DNA of 13,633 bases from positions 1 through 13,633 of the forward strand of contig JAEZJL010000111.1 in the NCBI GenBank assembly GCA_023415815.1, written 5' to 3'. The position numbers were made by a program, and so were the translations under genes. Positions 7,340 to 13,633 of the stretch are shown here, in pieces (positions within the stretch are counted from its first letter, which is position 1; the number at the start of each line of letters is the position of its first letter). This DNA is from Bacillota bacterium. Its GTDB lineage: Bacteria; Bacillota; Clostridia; Acetivibrionales; DTU013. The notes under the pieces were generated by a model, which ran no database searches, had not been told where the DNA came from, and saw only the letters and a list, made by a program, of their open reading frames with translations.

Positions 7340-8908
7340 TTATTTATAGCTTGCGTTAAATTCGTCAAGCTGCTTTTGCAGCTCCGGCTGGACTGTGGCA
7401 AGGCCGGCCAGCGCAAGCTTCTCCTTCAGTAAGGCAAGCCCCTTGACGGGATCGATATAGCCCAGGGCCAGAGGATTTGCATACTGGTCCAGGACGGACT
7501 GTATCGCGGCCATCTCGTTCTTCACCGGATCGGTGTTGAAGGTGAAATTGATATAGCGGTTGTCCGCTCCGATGGCATCCACGTTCTTCATGACCGCTTC
7601 TATGTCCGGTGGCGACCCTTCAAGGATCTTCCTGAATTTTTCGTTCCTTATGGCCCATCCGAAGCTTATCCCCTCCGGAGAAAATACATTCGGATCCGTC
7701 GGCTTGAGCTTCCCGTCGGAAGTCAGGGTGTAGTCCTTGCCCTCGACCCCATACTCTATTAAATTATAATAAGACTGATCGTTCATAAGCTTTTCGAGCA
7801 GCATGAGCGATCTTTCGGGATTGGCGGCAGCTGCTCCCACACAGATCACGTTCTGCGTATAAGGCGACTTGTATGAATGCGGCTGTGCGGGGTAAAACTT
7901 CAGATCATACTGAGGCGCAGCCATGTAGTCCCTGACCCAGTCGTTCTGGTTGTGGAGCTCCGCCGCCGACGTTCCGCTGATGACCGTGCTTGAATTGTTT
8001 TTGCCCGAGAGCACGTCCTTCGGCCAGTAGCCCGCATCCGACCACTGCTTCATCTTTGCAAAGAAATCCGCCATCTCGGGACGCTCATAAAAATTTACAA
8101 TCTTTCCCTCTGGGTCCGTGGGATCGACGCACAGCGGGAAATTGTAGATGCCAGTGACCGAATACAGTCCGAGAAGCTGCGGCTGATACTGGATAAGGAA
8201 GCCGTTATTTCCGAAGCCGGACGGGTCGATGCCCGGATCATTCTTGAGGACTGCGTCATAGAATTTGCCCATATCATCCATGGACTTTATCTCGGCGATG
8301 CCGTATTTTTTCATCAGATCCCCTCTGACAATATAGCCCATCACCTGATATTGGTTGTAGCTGCTGGTTATGCCGTAGAGGTGTCCGTTCACGCTCAACT
8401 GCTTGATAGCATCCTCAGGCATCTGTTTGTAGCTTTCTGGGCTATATACCGGAGCAAGCTCTTCAAGCGGATGGTACGCGCCCTTTGACGCCTCCCCGGC
8501 AAAGTCCATCCAGAGAGCGCCGTAGGTCAAATCCACCGACTCCCCGGACGCCATGACCAGCGGGTATTTTGTGGCGTAGTCGCCCCACCCGATCCAGGTT
8601 GCTGTCACCGAACAATTCAGGTCCGCTTTTGCCTTGTTGTTCAGCTCGGCCAGAACATCGTCGAAGTCCTGCGGCGGGCTTCCAAGGAAGTACCATTGCA
8701 GCTCAACGGACTTCGAGGTGTCGATGCTCGGGGAAGCGGCGGAAGACGAGCCGTCATTTCCACCGGAGCCCGCTGCTTCAGGCTTTGCGGAAGCGGCGGA
8801 AGATACGTCTTCACTGCTGCCGCCGTTTCCGCCGCAGCCTGCAAGCGCCGCGGAAAGGACAAGAGCGACGGCTAGCGCCAGGCTGATTCGCCTCAATACT
8901 CTTTTCAT
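7340..8908 (-). CDS. Extracellular solute-binding lipoprotein of an ABC sugar importer (LplA-like)
   Basis: 522-aa substrate-binding protein that captures a sugar outside the membrane and hands it to the two permeases encoded upstream. A basic N-terminus and hydrophobic stretch lead to a lipobox LAGC with lipidated Cys25, so it is membrane-anchored. A linker of about 35 residues rich in Gly, Ser and Ala follows (26-62) and contains a 15-bp direct repeat at DNA level. The mature part, starting near VELQWYFLGSPPQDFDDV, matches the family 1 binding-protein type used by LplABC/YtcQ-like systems. The ribosome binding site AGGAGGA is 6 nt before the ATG. The gene is 45 nt after permease 2. The ligand is unknown; an oligosaccharide fits the adjacent glycosidase. 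Confidence 0.95.
   Translation of the reverse strand: MKRVLRRISLALAVALVLSAALAGCGGNGGSSEDVSSAASAKPEAAGSGGNDGSSSAASPSIDTSKSVELQWYFLGSPPQDFDDVLAELNNKAKADLNCSVTATWIGWGDYATKYPLVMASGESVDLTYGALWMDFAGEASKGAYHPLEELAPVYSPESYKQMPEDAIKQLSVNGHLYGITSSYNQYQVMGYIVRGDLMKKYGIAEIKSMDDMGKFYDAVLKNDPGIDPSGFGNNGFLIQYQPQLLGLYSVTGIYNFPLCVDPTDPEGKIVNFYERPEMADFFAKMKQWSDAGYWPKDVLSGKNNSSTVISGTSAAELHNQNDWVRDYMAAPQYDLKFYPAQPHSYKSPYTQNVICVGAAAANPERSLMLLEKLMNDQSYYNLIEYGVEGKDYTLTSDGKLKPTDPNVFSPEGISFGWAIRNEKFRKILEGSPPDIEAVMKNVDAIGADNRYINFTFNTDPVKNEMAAIQSVLDQYANPLALGYIDPVKGLALLKEKLALAGLATVQPELQKQLDEFNASYK
8732..8803. repeat. 15-bp direct repeat in the lipoprotein linker
   Basis: GGAAGCGGCGGAAGA occurs at 8732-8746 and again at 8789-8803, 57 nt (19 codons) apart and in frame. 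It encodes the repeated Ser-Ser-Ala-Ala-Ser stretches of the binding protein's linker. Recombination or slippage between copies would change linker length without breaking the frame. Confidence 0.75.
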
Positions 8909-8953
8909 GCATATTCCTCCTTATTTTTAATATGATAAACCGGGCAATCGGTA

Positions 8954-9847
8954 TTATCCTTTTACTGCGCCGACCGTGATCCCTTTGATGAAATATTTCT
9001 GCACAAACGGGTAAAGCAGGATGATCGGCCCCGTGACAATACAGGCCATAGCCATTTTCATGGATTCCAGGGGCTGGTTGGCAATCGGTATGTGCGATTC
9101 CGAGGAAAGCCTTGCCACCGCTTCCTGGGTGGCGAGCATATTGTAGAGCATGTACTGCAGGGGATATAATTTGTAATTGGTGATGTAAAGCATAGCGTTG
9201 TACCAGTCGTTCCAGTATTCCAGCGCCAGGAAGAGCCCAACGGTCGCCAGGGCCGGTTTGGAAAGAGGCAGTATGACCCTTATGAAAATCGTAAAATCTC
9301 CCGCCCCATCGATTTTCGCCGATTCGCCGAGCGATTCGGGGATGGTGCTCAAAAACGAACGCATGACGATGATATAAAAGACATTGACCATCAGCGGCAG
9401 GATCAGGGCAAGCATATTGTTTTTAAGCTGGTAGTAGCGGATCACCACGATGTAGGTGGCAACCAGGCCGCCGTTGAACAGTGTGACGAAGTAAAAATAG
9501 AAGGAAATCTTGTTCCTGTACAAAACATCCTTGCGTCCGATCACATAGGCCGTCATGGATATGACAAAGAGCGCCGCGGCCGTTCCGGCCACCGTTACGA
9601 ATATGGAAACGCCGTAGGCCCTGATGATGCCGGCCGGAAAGCTGAGCAGCTTATGGTAGGCGTCCGTGGAAAATTTCCTGGGCCAGAGCGAATATCCGAA
9701 CATCCGGATCGTTTGCTCGTCGGTAAAGGAGGACGAGATCAGCAGGATGAACGGAATGATACAAAGCAGGGCAAAAAACGTTATAAAAACATACCCCACG
9801 GTATTGAATACAATAATGTCCTTCAGGTTGTTTTTCTTTAACGGCAT
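8954..9847 (-). CDS. ABC sugar transporter permease 2 (LplC/YtcP-like)
   Basis: 297-aa inner-membrane permease with about six transmembrane segments (approximately 16-39, 74-100, 112-138, 146-162, 195-215, 266-284). The cytoplasmic EAA loop that contacts the ATPase is clear at 171-198 (ESLGESAKIDGAGD and on to LPLSKP). The C-terminal KYFIKGITVGAVKG is characteristic of the CUT1 subgroup that includes LplC. The ribosome binding site AGGAAGGGA precedes the ATG. The gene follows permease 1 after 42 nt and precedes the binding-protein gene by 45 nt, so the three form one importer. No ATPase gene is nearby; such systems commonly share an MsmX-type ATPase encoded elsewhere. Confidence 0.95.
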   Translation of the reverse strand: MPLKKNNLKDIIVFNTVGYVFITFFALLCIIPFILLISSSFTDEQTIRMFGYSLWPRKFSTDAYHKLLSFPAGIIRAYGVSIFVTVAGTAAALFVISMTAYVIGRKDVLYRNKISFYFYFVTLFNGGLVATYIVVIRYYQLKNNMLALILPLMVNVFYIIVMRSFLSTIPESLGESAKIDGAGDFTIFIRVILPLSKPALATVGLFLALEYWNDWYNAMLYITNYKLYPLQYMLYNMLATQEAVARLSSESHIPIANQPLESMKMAMACIVTGPIILLYPFVQKYFIKGITVGAVKG

Positions 9848-9889
9848 GGCAATCCCTTCCTGTCGATATTGAGATTATTAAAGCAACTT

Positions 9890-10822
9890 TTAAAACAAGG
9901 CGTAGTCGCTGTCGTATTTTTTTATAAGGGCGTTCACGAGCATAATCGTCACAAAGCAGAAAACCGACTGGTAGAAGGACGCGGCGGCGGGCATGCCCAG
10001 ATCCCCGCTGTTTATCAGCGACCGGAACACAAAGGTGTCGATGACGTCGGTCGCGCTGAACAGCTGGCCGTTGTTCCCAATGATCTGATAGAACATCTGG
10101 AAATCGCCCCGGAGTATTCTTCCTATATTGAGCAGGAATATGATCACGATGGTGTTCATAATACTGGGAATGGTGATATATCTGATTTTTTTCCATACAT
10201 TCGCACCGTCGAGGTCCGCGGCTTCAAAGCACTCCACGTCAACGCCCGCTATGGCGGCTATGTATATGACCGAGCCGTATCCGACCCATTTCCAGGAATT
10301 AAATACGCAAATTACAATGATCCATGCCCACGGTATGGAATACATATTGACGGGCTGCAGGTTGATGGCCTTGAGCAGCGTATTCAGCTCGCCCTTCTCA
10401 AAGTCGAAAATGTTGTAAATGAACGCTCCCACAATAACCCACGAAATAAAATAGGGCAGGAAGATGACCGACTGGCTGATCTTTTTATAGACCTTGCCGG
10501 ATATTTCGCTGAGCAGGAGCGCGATGCAGATGGCGATCGCCTGCGAAGTAAACAGATTCAGCAAATTGTACAGCACGGTATTCTTTGTGACCTGCCAGCC
10601 CGTGCCCGAAAGAAAGAAATATCTGAAATTTCCGAAACCGAAATTGCTCGCCCAATCGCTGCCGAAAATACCCATGTCGTACCTGTAATTTTTAAAGGCC
10701 AGCACAATGCCTGCCATCGGGACATAGGACATCATAAAGACGATGATGATCGCCGGCAGAGCCATTAAGTACAGCGTCCTCTTCTCTTTGATCTCGTGTA
10801 TGAACCTGCTTTTACCTCTCAA
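9890..10822 (-). CDS. ABC sugar transporter permease 1 (LplB-like), first gene of operon
   Basis: 310-aa membrane permease, partner of permease 2. Transmembrane segments are visible at about 17-41, 83-106, 118-139, 165-190, 221-236 and 285-302. The EAA loop lies at 193-219 (GVDVECFEAADLDGANVWKKIRYITIP). The N-terminus (KEKRTLYLMALPAIIIVFMM) and the segment MAGIVLAFKNY are typical of LplB-like proteins. The start is a TTG at 10820-10822, supported by GGGGAG 8 nt upstream; a rare start codon on the lead gene could limit translation of the importer. It is the first gene after the divergent control region and is probably controlled by the AraC-type regulator and by carbon catabolite repression (see the cre-like site). 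Confidence 0.95.
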   Translation of the reverse strand: MRGKSRFIHEIKEKRTLYLMALPAIIIVFMMSYVPMAGIVLAFKNYRYDMGIFGSDWASNFGFGNFRYFFLSGTGWQVTKNTVLYNLLNLFTSQAIAICIALLLSEISGKVYKKISQSVIFLPYFISWVIVGAFIYNIFDFEKGELNTLLKAINLQPVNMYSIPWAWIIVICVFNSWKWVGYGSVIYIAAIAGVDVECFEAADLDGANVWKKIRYITIPSIMNTIVIIFLLNIGRILRGDFQMFYQIIGNNGQLFSATDVIDTFVFRSLINSGDLGMPAAASFYQSVFCFVTIMLVNALIKKYDSDYALF

Positions 10823-10888
10823 CAGTATTTCTCCCCTTTAGCCGTATAGTTGTCGCTCAAGCTGCAAACGCCATGCGGAAATCCCGGT

Positions 10889-10902
10889 AGGCAACGTTTA
10901 CT
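10889..10902 (-). promoter_or_regulatory. cre-like catabolite-repression site
   Basis: On the minus strand the 14-mer AGTAAACGTTGCCT matches the CcpA-binding consensus TGWAAACGNTNNCA except at the first and last bases, keeping the AAACG core. It sits about 67 nt upstream of the permease 1 start and would overlap the likely transcription start. This is the usual geometry for CcpA repression of sugar operons. Confidence 0.4.
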
Positions 10903-10912
10903 TTTTAAAGTA
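10899..10912. promoter_or_regulatory. Small AT-rich palindrome, possible operator
   Basis: TACTTT (10899-10904) and AAAGTA (10907-10912) form 6-bp arms around a TT centre. It overlaps both the cre-like site and the candidate -10 of the transporter operon. Palindromes this small occur by chance in AT-rich DNA. Confidence 0.25.
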
Positions 10913-10937
10913 TATTACAACAGGCTGGCGCGTTAAA
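10909..10937 (-). promoter_or_regulatory. Candidate promoter of the transporter operon
   Basis: The minus strand has TATACT (10909-10914, five of six -10 matches) 17 nt from TTTAAC (10932-10937, three of six -35 matches). Transcription would begin near 10902. The weak -35 suits a promoter needing an activator such as the AraC-type regulator. Other TATAAT hexamers at 10953-10958 and 10963-10968 lack a better -35. Confidence 0.3.
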
Positions 10938-10989
10938 TATGACTACTTTACGATTATAAGTAATTATATAGGCATCTGCTCACGACGGA

Positions 10990-11018
10990 TTGTCATCCGC
11001 CGGACACAGGCATATACT
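10990..11018 (+). promoter_or_regulatory. Sigma-A promoter of the sulfatase gene
   Basis: TTGTCA (10990-10995) and TATACT (11013-11018) each match five of six consensus bases and are separated by exactly 17 nt. Transcription would start near 11025, giving a leader of about 127 nt to the preferred ATG at 11152. Confidence 0.6.
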
Positions 11019-11100
11019 GAAAAGCGTCGGGTTTCCTATAATATAAGGGAGCCTGATGAAAAAGCTCCCATCGGCTGCGGAAGAGGGAACGGCCGCTCTT

Positions 11101-11119
11101 CGGGCAGTTCTGCTGCCCG
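11101..11119 (+). other. GC-rich hairpin in the sulfatase leader
   Basis: CGGGCAG (11101-11107) and CTGCCCG (11113-11119) form a perfect 7-bp stem with a 5-nt loop. It lies between the promoter and the ATG at 11152. No U-tract follows, so it is not a standard terminator. If translation starts at 11056 instead, it is simply within coding sequence. Confidence 0.45.
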
Positions 11120-11151
11120 CCTTCGGACCCGGCCGGGAAAGGAACAGCGCC

Positions 11152-12591
11152 ATGCCAAACAAACCGAACATCCTGCTGATCACCGCCGACCATATGCGGG
11201 CGGACGCCATAGGGTTCATAAACCCCGCCGTTATCACTCCGAATCTCGACAGGCTGGCAAACGGCGGCGCACACTTCACAAGCGCGTACTGCGTCAACCC
11301 GGTCTGCCCTCCTTCGAGGGCTTCGATCCTCACAGGCAGATACCCGCACTGCAACGGCGTATGGGGCGTCGGCCTGCCGGTAAGAGAGGACGAAGTGACG
11401 ATATGCGATATTCTGAAGCAATCAGGCTATCGGACTGCAGCCATAGGGAAGACGCATTTCAGGCCCCAATGCAGGGAGAACCTTGCAAACGAGCCTGAGG
11501 CCGCGGAGGTCAAGACAAGGCCCCGTCTGAAGGACGGAACTTATTACGGTTTCGACGAGCATCACATAACGGAAGACATTCCTGCCGGCGAATATTACGA
11601 ATGGCTGAAGGAGGCTGCTCCCCGCTATATACCGGGTATGGGGCGGCCCTCGTCTGCGGAGGGGGACGTATGGGTAAGCGGGATGCCGGCTCTATGCCAT
11701 CAGACTCACTGGATAGGCGGCAAGTCGGTAGAAGTCATCGAAAAGCATGATGCTTCGGGGCCTCTGTTTTTATGGACCGGCTTTGTGGCTCCTCATCCCC
11801 CGTGCCATCCTCCTGAGGAATATGCCCGTATCTATGAAAATGCAAAGCTCCGGTGGGATGTCTTCAGAGACGGAGAGCACGATTTAAGGCCCGGCCATCT
11901 CAGGTATCAGAAAAAGCATCCCTGGCCGGGAGGCGCCGAAGAGCAGGTAAAGAGCGGCGAGGAGATCGAAAGCATTGTAAGGCATTATTATGCCAGCATA
12001 ACCTTTATCGACGACCAAATAGGGAGGATTATAAAATCACTGGAAGACAGGAACATGCTTGAAAATACGATTATTGTGTTCACCGCCGACCACGGCGAGC
12101 TTCTGGGGGACCACAGGCTTTTTTTGAAGGGTCCCTGGATGTATGAAGGGCTGATAAGGGTACCGATGATTTTCTACGGCAGGGGTATTCCGGAAAATAC
12201 CCGGTGCACAGGCTTCATGGAAAGCGTGGATATACTTCCGACGCTGCTTGAATTGTTCGGAGAAAAAGCGCCTTATGGAGTTCAGGGCAGGTCTCAATTG
12301 GAAGTGCTGAATAGACGAGCCGAATCGGTAAGGGATTCTGCGGTGATCTCTTATGACGCCCATGATATCGGTATCAACATCAAGTGCCTGAGGACTGGCA
12401 GATACAAGCTTGCCGTGTTCGCCGATGAAGAATACGGTGAGCTGTACGATTACCAATCGGACCCGGATGAGCTGCATAACCTGTATTTCGAAGAAGCTTA
12501 TGCGCCGGTAAAGCTTAAGCTTTACGAAAGGCTTTGCAGCAGGCTGATATCCGACCAGGACCCCCTGCCGCAAAAGAAGTCCCTGTGGTGA
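11152..12591 (+). CDS. Type I sulfatase, cytoplasmic
   Basis: 479-aa arylsulfatase-family enzyme that hydrolyses sulfate esters. The motif CPPSRASILTG places the catalytic Cys52, which must be converted to formylglycine by a maturase such as anSME; none is encoded here. Likely metal and active-site residues are Asp13 (TADH), Arg56, Lys100 and His102 (GKTHF), His215 (APHPP), Asp313 and His314 (FTADHGELLGDH) and Lys326. The C-terminal ELYDYQSDPDELHNL motif is typical of the family. There is no signal peptide, so it should act on imported sugars. The ATG at 11152 gives MPNKPNILLITAD, the usual start, with AAAGGAA 7 nt upstream. An in-frame ATG at 11056 with AAGGGAG 4 nt upstream would add 32 unconserved residues. 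It is divergent from the transporter operon, suggesting a sulfated glycan substrate. Confidence 0.93.
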   Translation: MPNKPNILLITADHMRADAIGFINPAVITPNLDRLANGGAHFTSAYCVNPVCPPSRASILTGRYPHCNGVWGVGLPVREDEVTICDILKQSGYRTAAIGKTHFRPQCRENLANEPEAAEVKTRPRLKDGTYYGFDEHHITEDIPAGEYYEWLKEAAPRYIPGMGRPSSAEGDVWVSGMPALCHQTHWIGGKSVEVIEKHDASGPLFLWTGFVAPHPPCHPPEEYARIYENAKLRWDVFRDGEHDLRPGHLRYQKKHPWPGGAEEQVKSGEEIESIVRHYYASITFIDDQIGRIIKSLEDRNMLENTIIVFTADHGELLGDHRLFLKGPWMYEGLIRVPMIFYGRGIPENTRCTGFMESVDILPTLLELFGEKAPYGVQGRSQLEVLNRRAESVRDSAVISYDAHDIGINIKCLRTGRYKLAVFADEEYGELYDYQSDPDELHNLYFEEAYAPVKLKLYERLCSRLISDQDPLPQKKSLW

Positions 12592-12595
12592 CCAA

Positions 12596-12627
12596 GTCAG
12601 GCGGTACCCGGATGCGGGCTGCTTGAC
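12596..12627. terminator. Hairpin just after the sulfatase stop
   Basis: GTCAGGC (12596-12602) pairs with GCTTGAC (12621-12627) with one G-T pair, and inside it CCCG (12607-12610) pairs with CGGG (12615-12618). It begins 5 nt after the sulfatase stop. No T-run follows on either strand, so it is at best a weak or factor-assisted terminator between convergent genes. Confidence 0.3.
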
Positions 12628-12719
12628 GTGCGGCTTGTTACTGCCCGTTGATTGAAATAGCAGAACTTCAGGTTCGCTTCATAAATCTGTCCGATATTAT
12701 GTACCTTGACATACATCAT
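12597..12719 (-). CDS. Small 40-aa ORF, unknown, possibly a gene remnant
   Basis: The frame starts MMYVKVHNIGQIYEANLKFC and continues to a TGA at 12597. The first 23 or so residues look protein-like; the tail (VTSRTSSSPHPGTA) does not. AGGGAGGG lies 3 nt upstream of the ATG, rather close. Its ATG overlaps the stop codon of another short open frame (12716-12814), a pattern typical of coupled genes. I do not recognise it. The likeliest reading is the truncated 5' end of a lost gene; a true small protein is possible. Confidence 0.3.
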   Translation of the reverse strand: MMYVKVHNIGQIYEANLKFCYFNQRAVTSRTSSSPHPGTA

Positions 12720-12814
12720 TTACCCTCCCTACGCTTCATATGTCCTTCCCGACTTTTGCTTGGATCAATTCTCAGGTAATCCCGTAACGGGCGCTTCAGG
12801 TTCTTAAGAATATT
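12716..12814 (-). pseudogene. Coding-like fragment ending in an ATGA overlap
   Basis: On the minus strand an open frame of 32 codons, without a plausible start near its beginning, reads KNLKRPLRDYLRIDPSKSRE and on to EGK before TGA. The TGA overlaps the ATG of the 40-aa ORF at 12597-12719. The basic, well-mixed composition looks like the C-terminal end of a real protein. It is bounded upstream by a TAG next to the HD gene stop. I cannot name the family. It is read as a remnant left by a deletion or rearrangement. Confidence 0.3.
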
Positions 12815-12821
12815 GCGCTAG

Positions 12822-13496
12822 CTATTTCAAAGTCTCCTTCAGTAAAAGCCTGCCGCATTCGTGCGCTTCGCGGGCTTCGTTATACATGCTTTCATAAAAG
12901 TCCGCGGCGGCCTTTCGCCGTCCCGCGGCTATTTCCTTTGCCCGGTTGGTAAAAAATTTATCGTACAGATTTTTCAGCTTCCAGTCATATTCCTTGAAAA
13001 AAGAAGGCTCGCTGTCCAGCCCGGCAGAAGGCACGCCGCCGTTTTCATCCACGGAATAAAACGGTTCGGAGGTTATGGCCTGATACGCCAGAGTCCTTGC
13101 TATACCCATTGCTCCGGCCACATCAAGCTTGTCCGCGTCAAACAGGAGCTTTGCCTCGATGCTTGCCGGGGGATTGCCGCTTCTGTAGCGATGGGCGACG
13201 ATACAGTCCCTGACATGGGCAGCCTTATCCCTGTCCCAGCCGATCTCCGACAAATAGTCATAGGCCATGCCGGCGCCCTCAAGCGCATGATCGCATTCCG
13301 GATTTTTATACTGGGCGTCGCGGCCGATATCGTGCAGCAGGGCCGCCGCAATCAGGACGTCTTCATCCGCGTCATATCCGTTTGCAAGCTCCAGGGCATA
13401 ATACAAAACGCGGTAGATGTGCTGCCTGTCATGTGCTCCGTCGTTCATGCAGGAAAGCATATGTTCTTCAATTTTCCGGTACATCTTTTTATCCAT
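12822..13496 (-). CDS. HD-domain metal-dependent phosphohydrolase
   Basis: 224-aa cytoplasmic protein of the HD superfamily (YedJ/COG1418-like). The metal-binding pattern is complete: His26 (AHDRQHIYRV), His55-Asp56 (LLHDIGRD) and Asp122 (FDADKLDV), with His102 (VAHRYR) as an additional likely ligand. Such proteins hydrolyse phosphate esters, often nucleotides, but the substrate cannot be read from sequence. The ATG at 13496 is chosen because AGGAGG (13507-13512) lies about 10 nt upstream. The longer frame to 13580 would run through the palindromic repeat at 13515-13553 and add unconserved residues. It is convergent with the sulfatase and shows no clear link to the sugar locus. Confidence 0.93.
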   Translation of the reverse strand: MDKKMYRKIEEHMLSCMNDGAHDRQHIYRVLYYALELANGYDADEDVLIAAALLHDIGRDAQYKNPECDHALEGAGMAYDYLSEIGWDRDKAAHVRDCIVAHRYRSGNPPASIEAKLLFDADKLDVAGAMGIARTLAYQAITSEPFYSVDENGGVPSAGLDSEPSFFKEYDWKLKNLYDKFFTNRAKEIAAGRRKAAADFYESMYNEAREAHECGRLLLKETLK

Positions 13497-13514
13497 TTGG
13501 CTTATTCCTCCTAA

Positions 13515-13553
13515 GGGGACGCGGGGACAGGTTCCTCGTCCCGTGCCTGCGTC
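13515..13553. repeat. REP-like palindrome in front of the HD gene's ribosome binding site
   Basis: GGGACAGG (13524-13531) pairs with CCT-C-GTCCC (13534-13542), one base being bulged, and outer arms GACGC (13518-13522) and GCGTC (13549-13553) also pair. The GGGACAGG core is shared with the repeats at 2-57 and 13619-13633. It ends 2 nt from the AGGAGG of the HD gene, so in the mRNA it would form a hairpin beside the ribosome binding site. Confidence 0.7.
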
Positions 13554-13618
13554 ACTTCTTAACGTCATATTTCCATGCAATTTTTTATTTGCTAATCAAT
13601 AAATTTTATCTCACTTTT

Positions 13619-13633
13619 GGGACAGGGTACCTG
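13619..13633. repeat. Third GGGACAGG repeat, cut by the window edge
   Basis: GGGACAGGGTACCTG runs to the last base. It looks like the left arm and centre of a palindrome that would continue with TCCC outside the window, matching the family at 2-57 and 13515-13553. Only this part can be seen. Confidence 0.5.

Larger units (their letters stand above)
10823..11151. promoter_or_regulatory. Divergent control region between transporter operon and sulfatase
   Basis: This 329-nt stretch has no convincing gene and is AT-rich between 10895 and 10970, unlike the genes around it. It holds the ribosome binding site of permease 1, a cre-like site, a small palindrome and several TATAAT-like hexamers on both strands. 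It also holds the sulfatase promoter and a GC-rich hairpin in the sulfatase leader. It is where the regulator would be expected to bind, but no pair of AraC-type direct repeats stands out. Confidence 0.6.

Noticed and set aside
9869..10768. 299-codon plus-strand open frame opposite permease 1
   Set aside because: It mirrors a convincing permease with an EAA loop and transmembrane segments; its translation is low-complexity and hydrophilic.
13497..13580. N-terminal extension of the HD protein
   Set aside because: It would be translated from the palindromic repeat and bypass the strong AGGAGG before the ATG at 13496.
1..13633. CRISPR array, tRNA or rRNA genes
   Set aside because: No regularly spaced identical repeats with spacers and no conserved RNA gene signatures were seen. 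The GGGACAGG repeats are few, palindromic and widely spaced.

Overview
The window looks like part of a Bacillota (Firmicutes) chromosome, most likely from a Clostridia or Paenibacillus-type carbohydrate degrader. The evidence is strong AGGAGG-type ribosome binding sites, TTG starts, a YesM/YesN-type two-component system, an ABC sugar importer of the LplABC type with no ATPase gene nearby, and a cre-like sequence. Base composition is near 50% GC by eye. The species cannot be named from this stretch.

Layout. Most of the window (37 to 10822) lies on the minus strand and reads from high to low coordinates. First comes a sugar import and degradation operon: permease 1 (10822-9890), permease 2 (9847-8954), a solute-binding lipoprotein (8908-7340), a cytoplasmic GH5-type glycoside hydrolase (7206-5755), an aldo/keto reductase (5711-4719) and an alpha/beta hydrolase (4690-3635). 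After a 180-nt gap with its own extended -10 promoter come the response regulator and sensor kinase, overlapping by ATGA (3455-37). A type I sulfatase (11152-12591) is transcribed divergently from the operon, with a good sigma-A promoter in the shared control region. An HD-domain phosphohydrolase (13496-12822) converges on the sulfatase. Between the two lies a short stretch that looks like remnants of two translationally coupled genes.

How it works together (inference). The sensor kinase and AraC-type regulator probably detect an extracellular glycan signal and switch on the transporter operon. The lipoprotein and two permeases import an oligosaccharide, powered by a shared ATPase encoded elsewhere. 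The GH5 enzyme, sulfatase, alpha/beta hydrolase and reductase all lack export signals, so they probably trim a decorated (sulfated and/or acylated) oligosaccharide inside the cell. This is a Gram-positive polysaccharide-utilisation locus with an unidentified substrate.

The other theme is a family of palindromic repeats built on GGGACAGG...CCTGTCCC. One near-perfect 56-nt copy forms the 3' end of the kinase gene. A second lies directly in front of the HD gene's ribosome binding site, and a third is cut by the right edge of the window. They resemble REP-like elements that carry no transposase themselves. I found no tRNA, rRNA, CRISPR array or intact mobile element.
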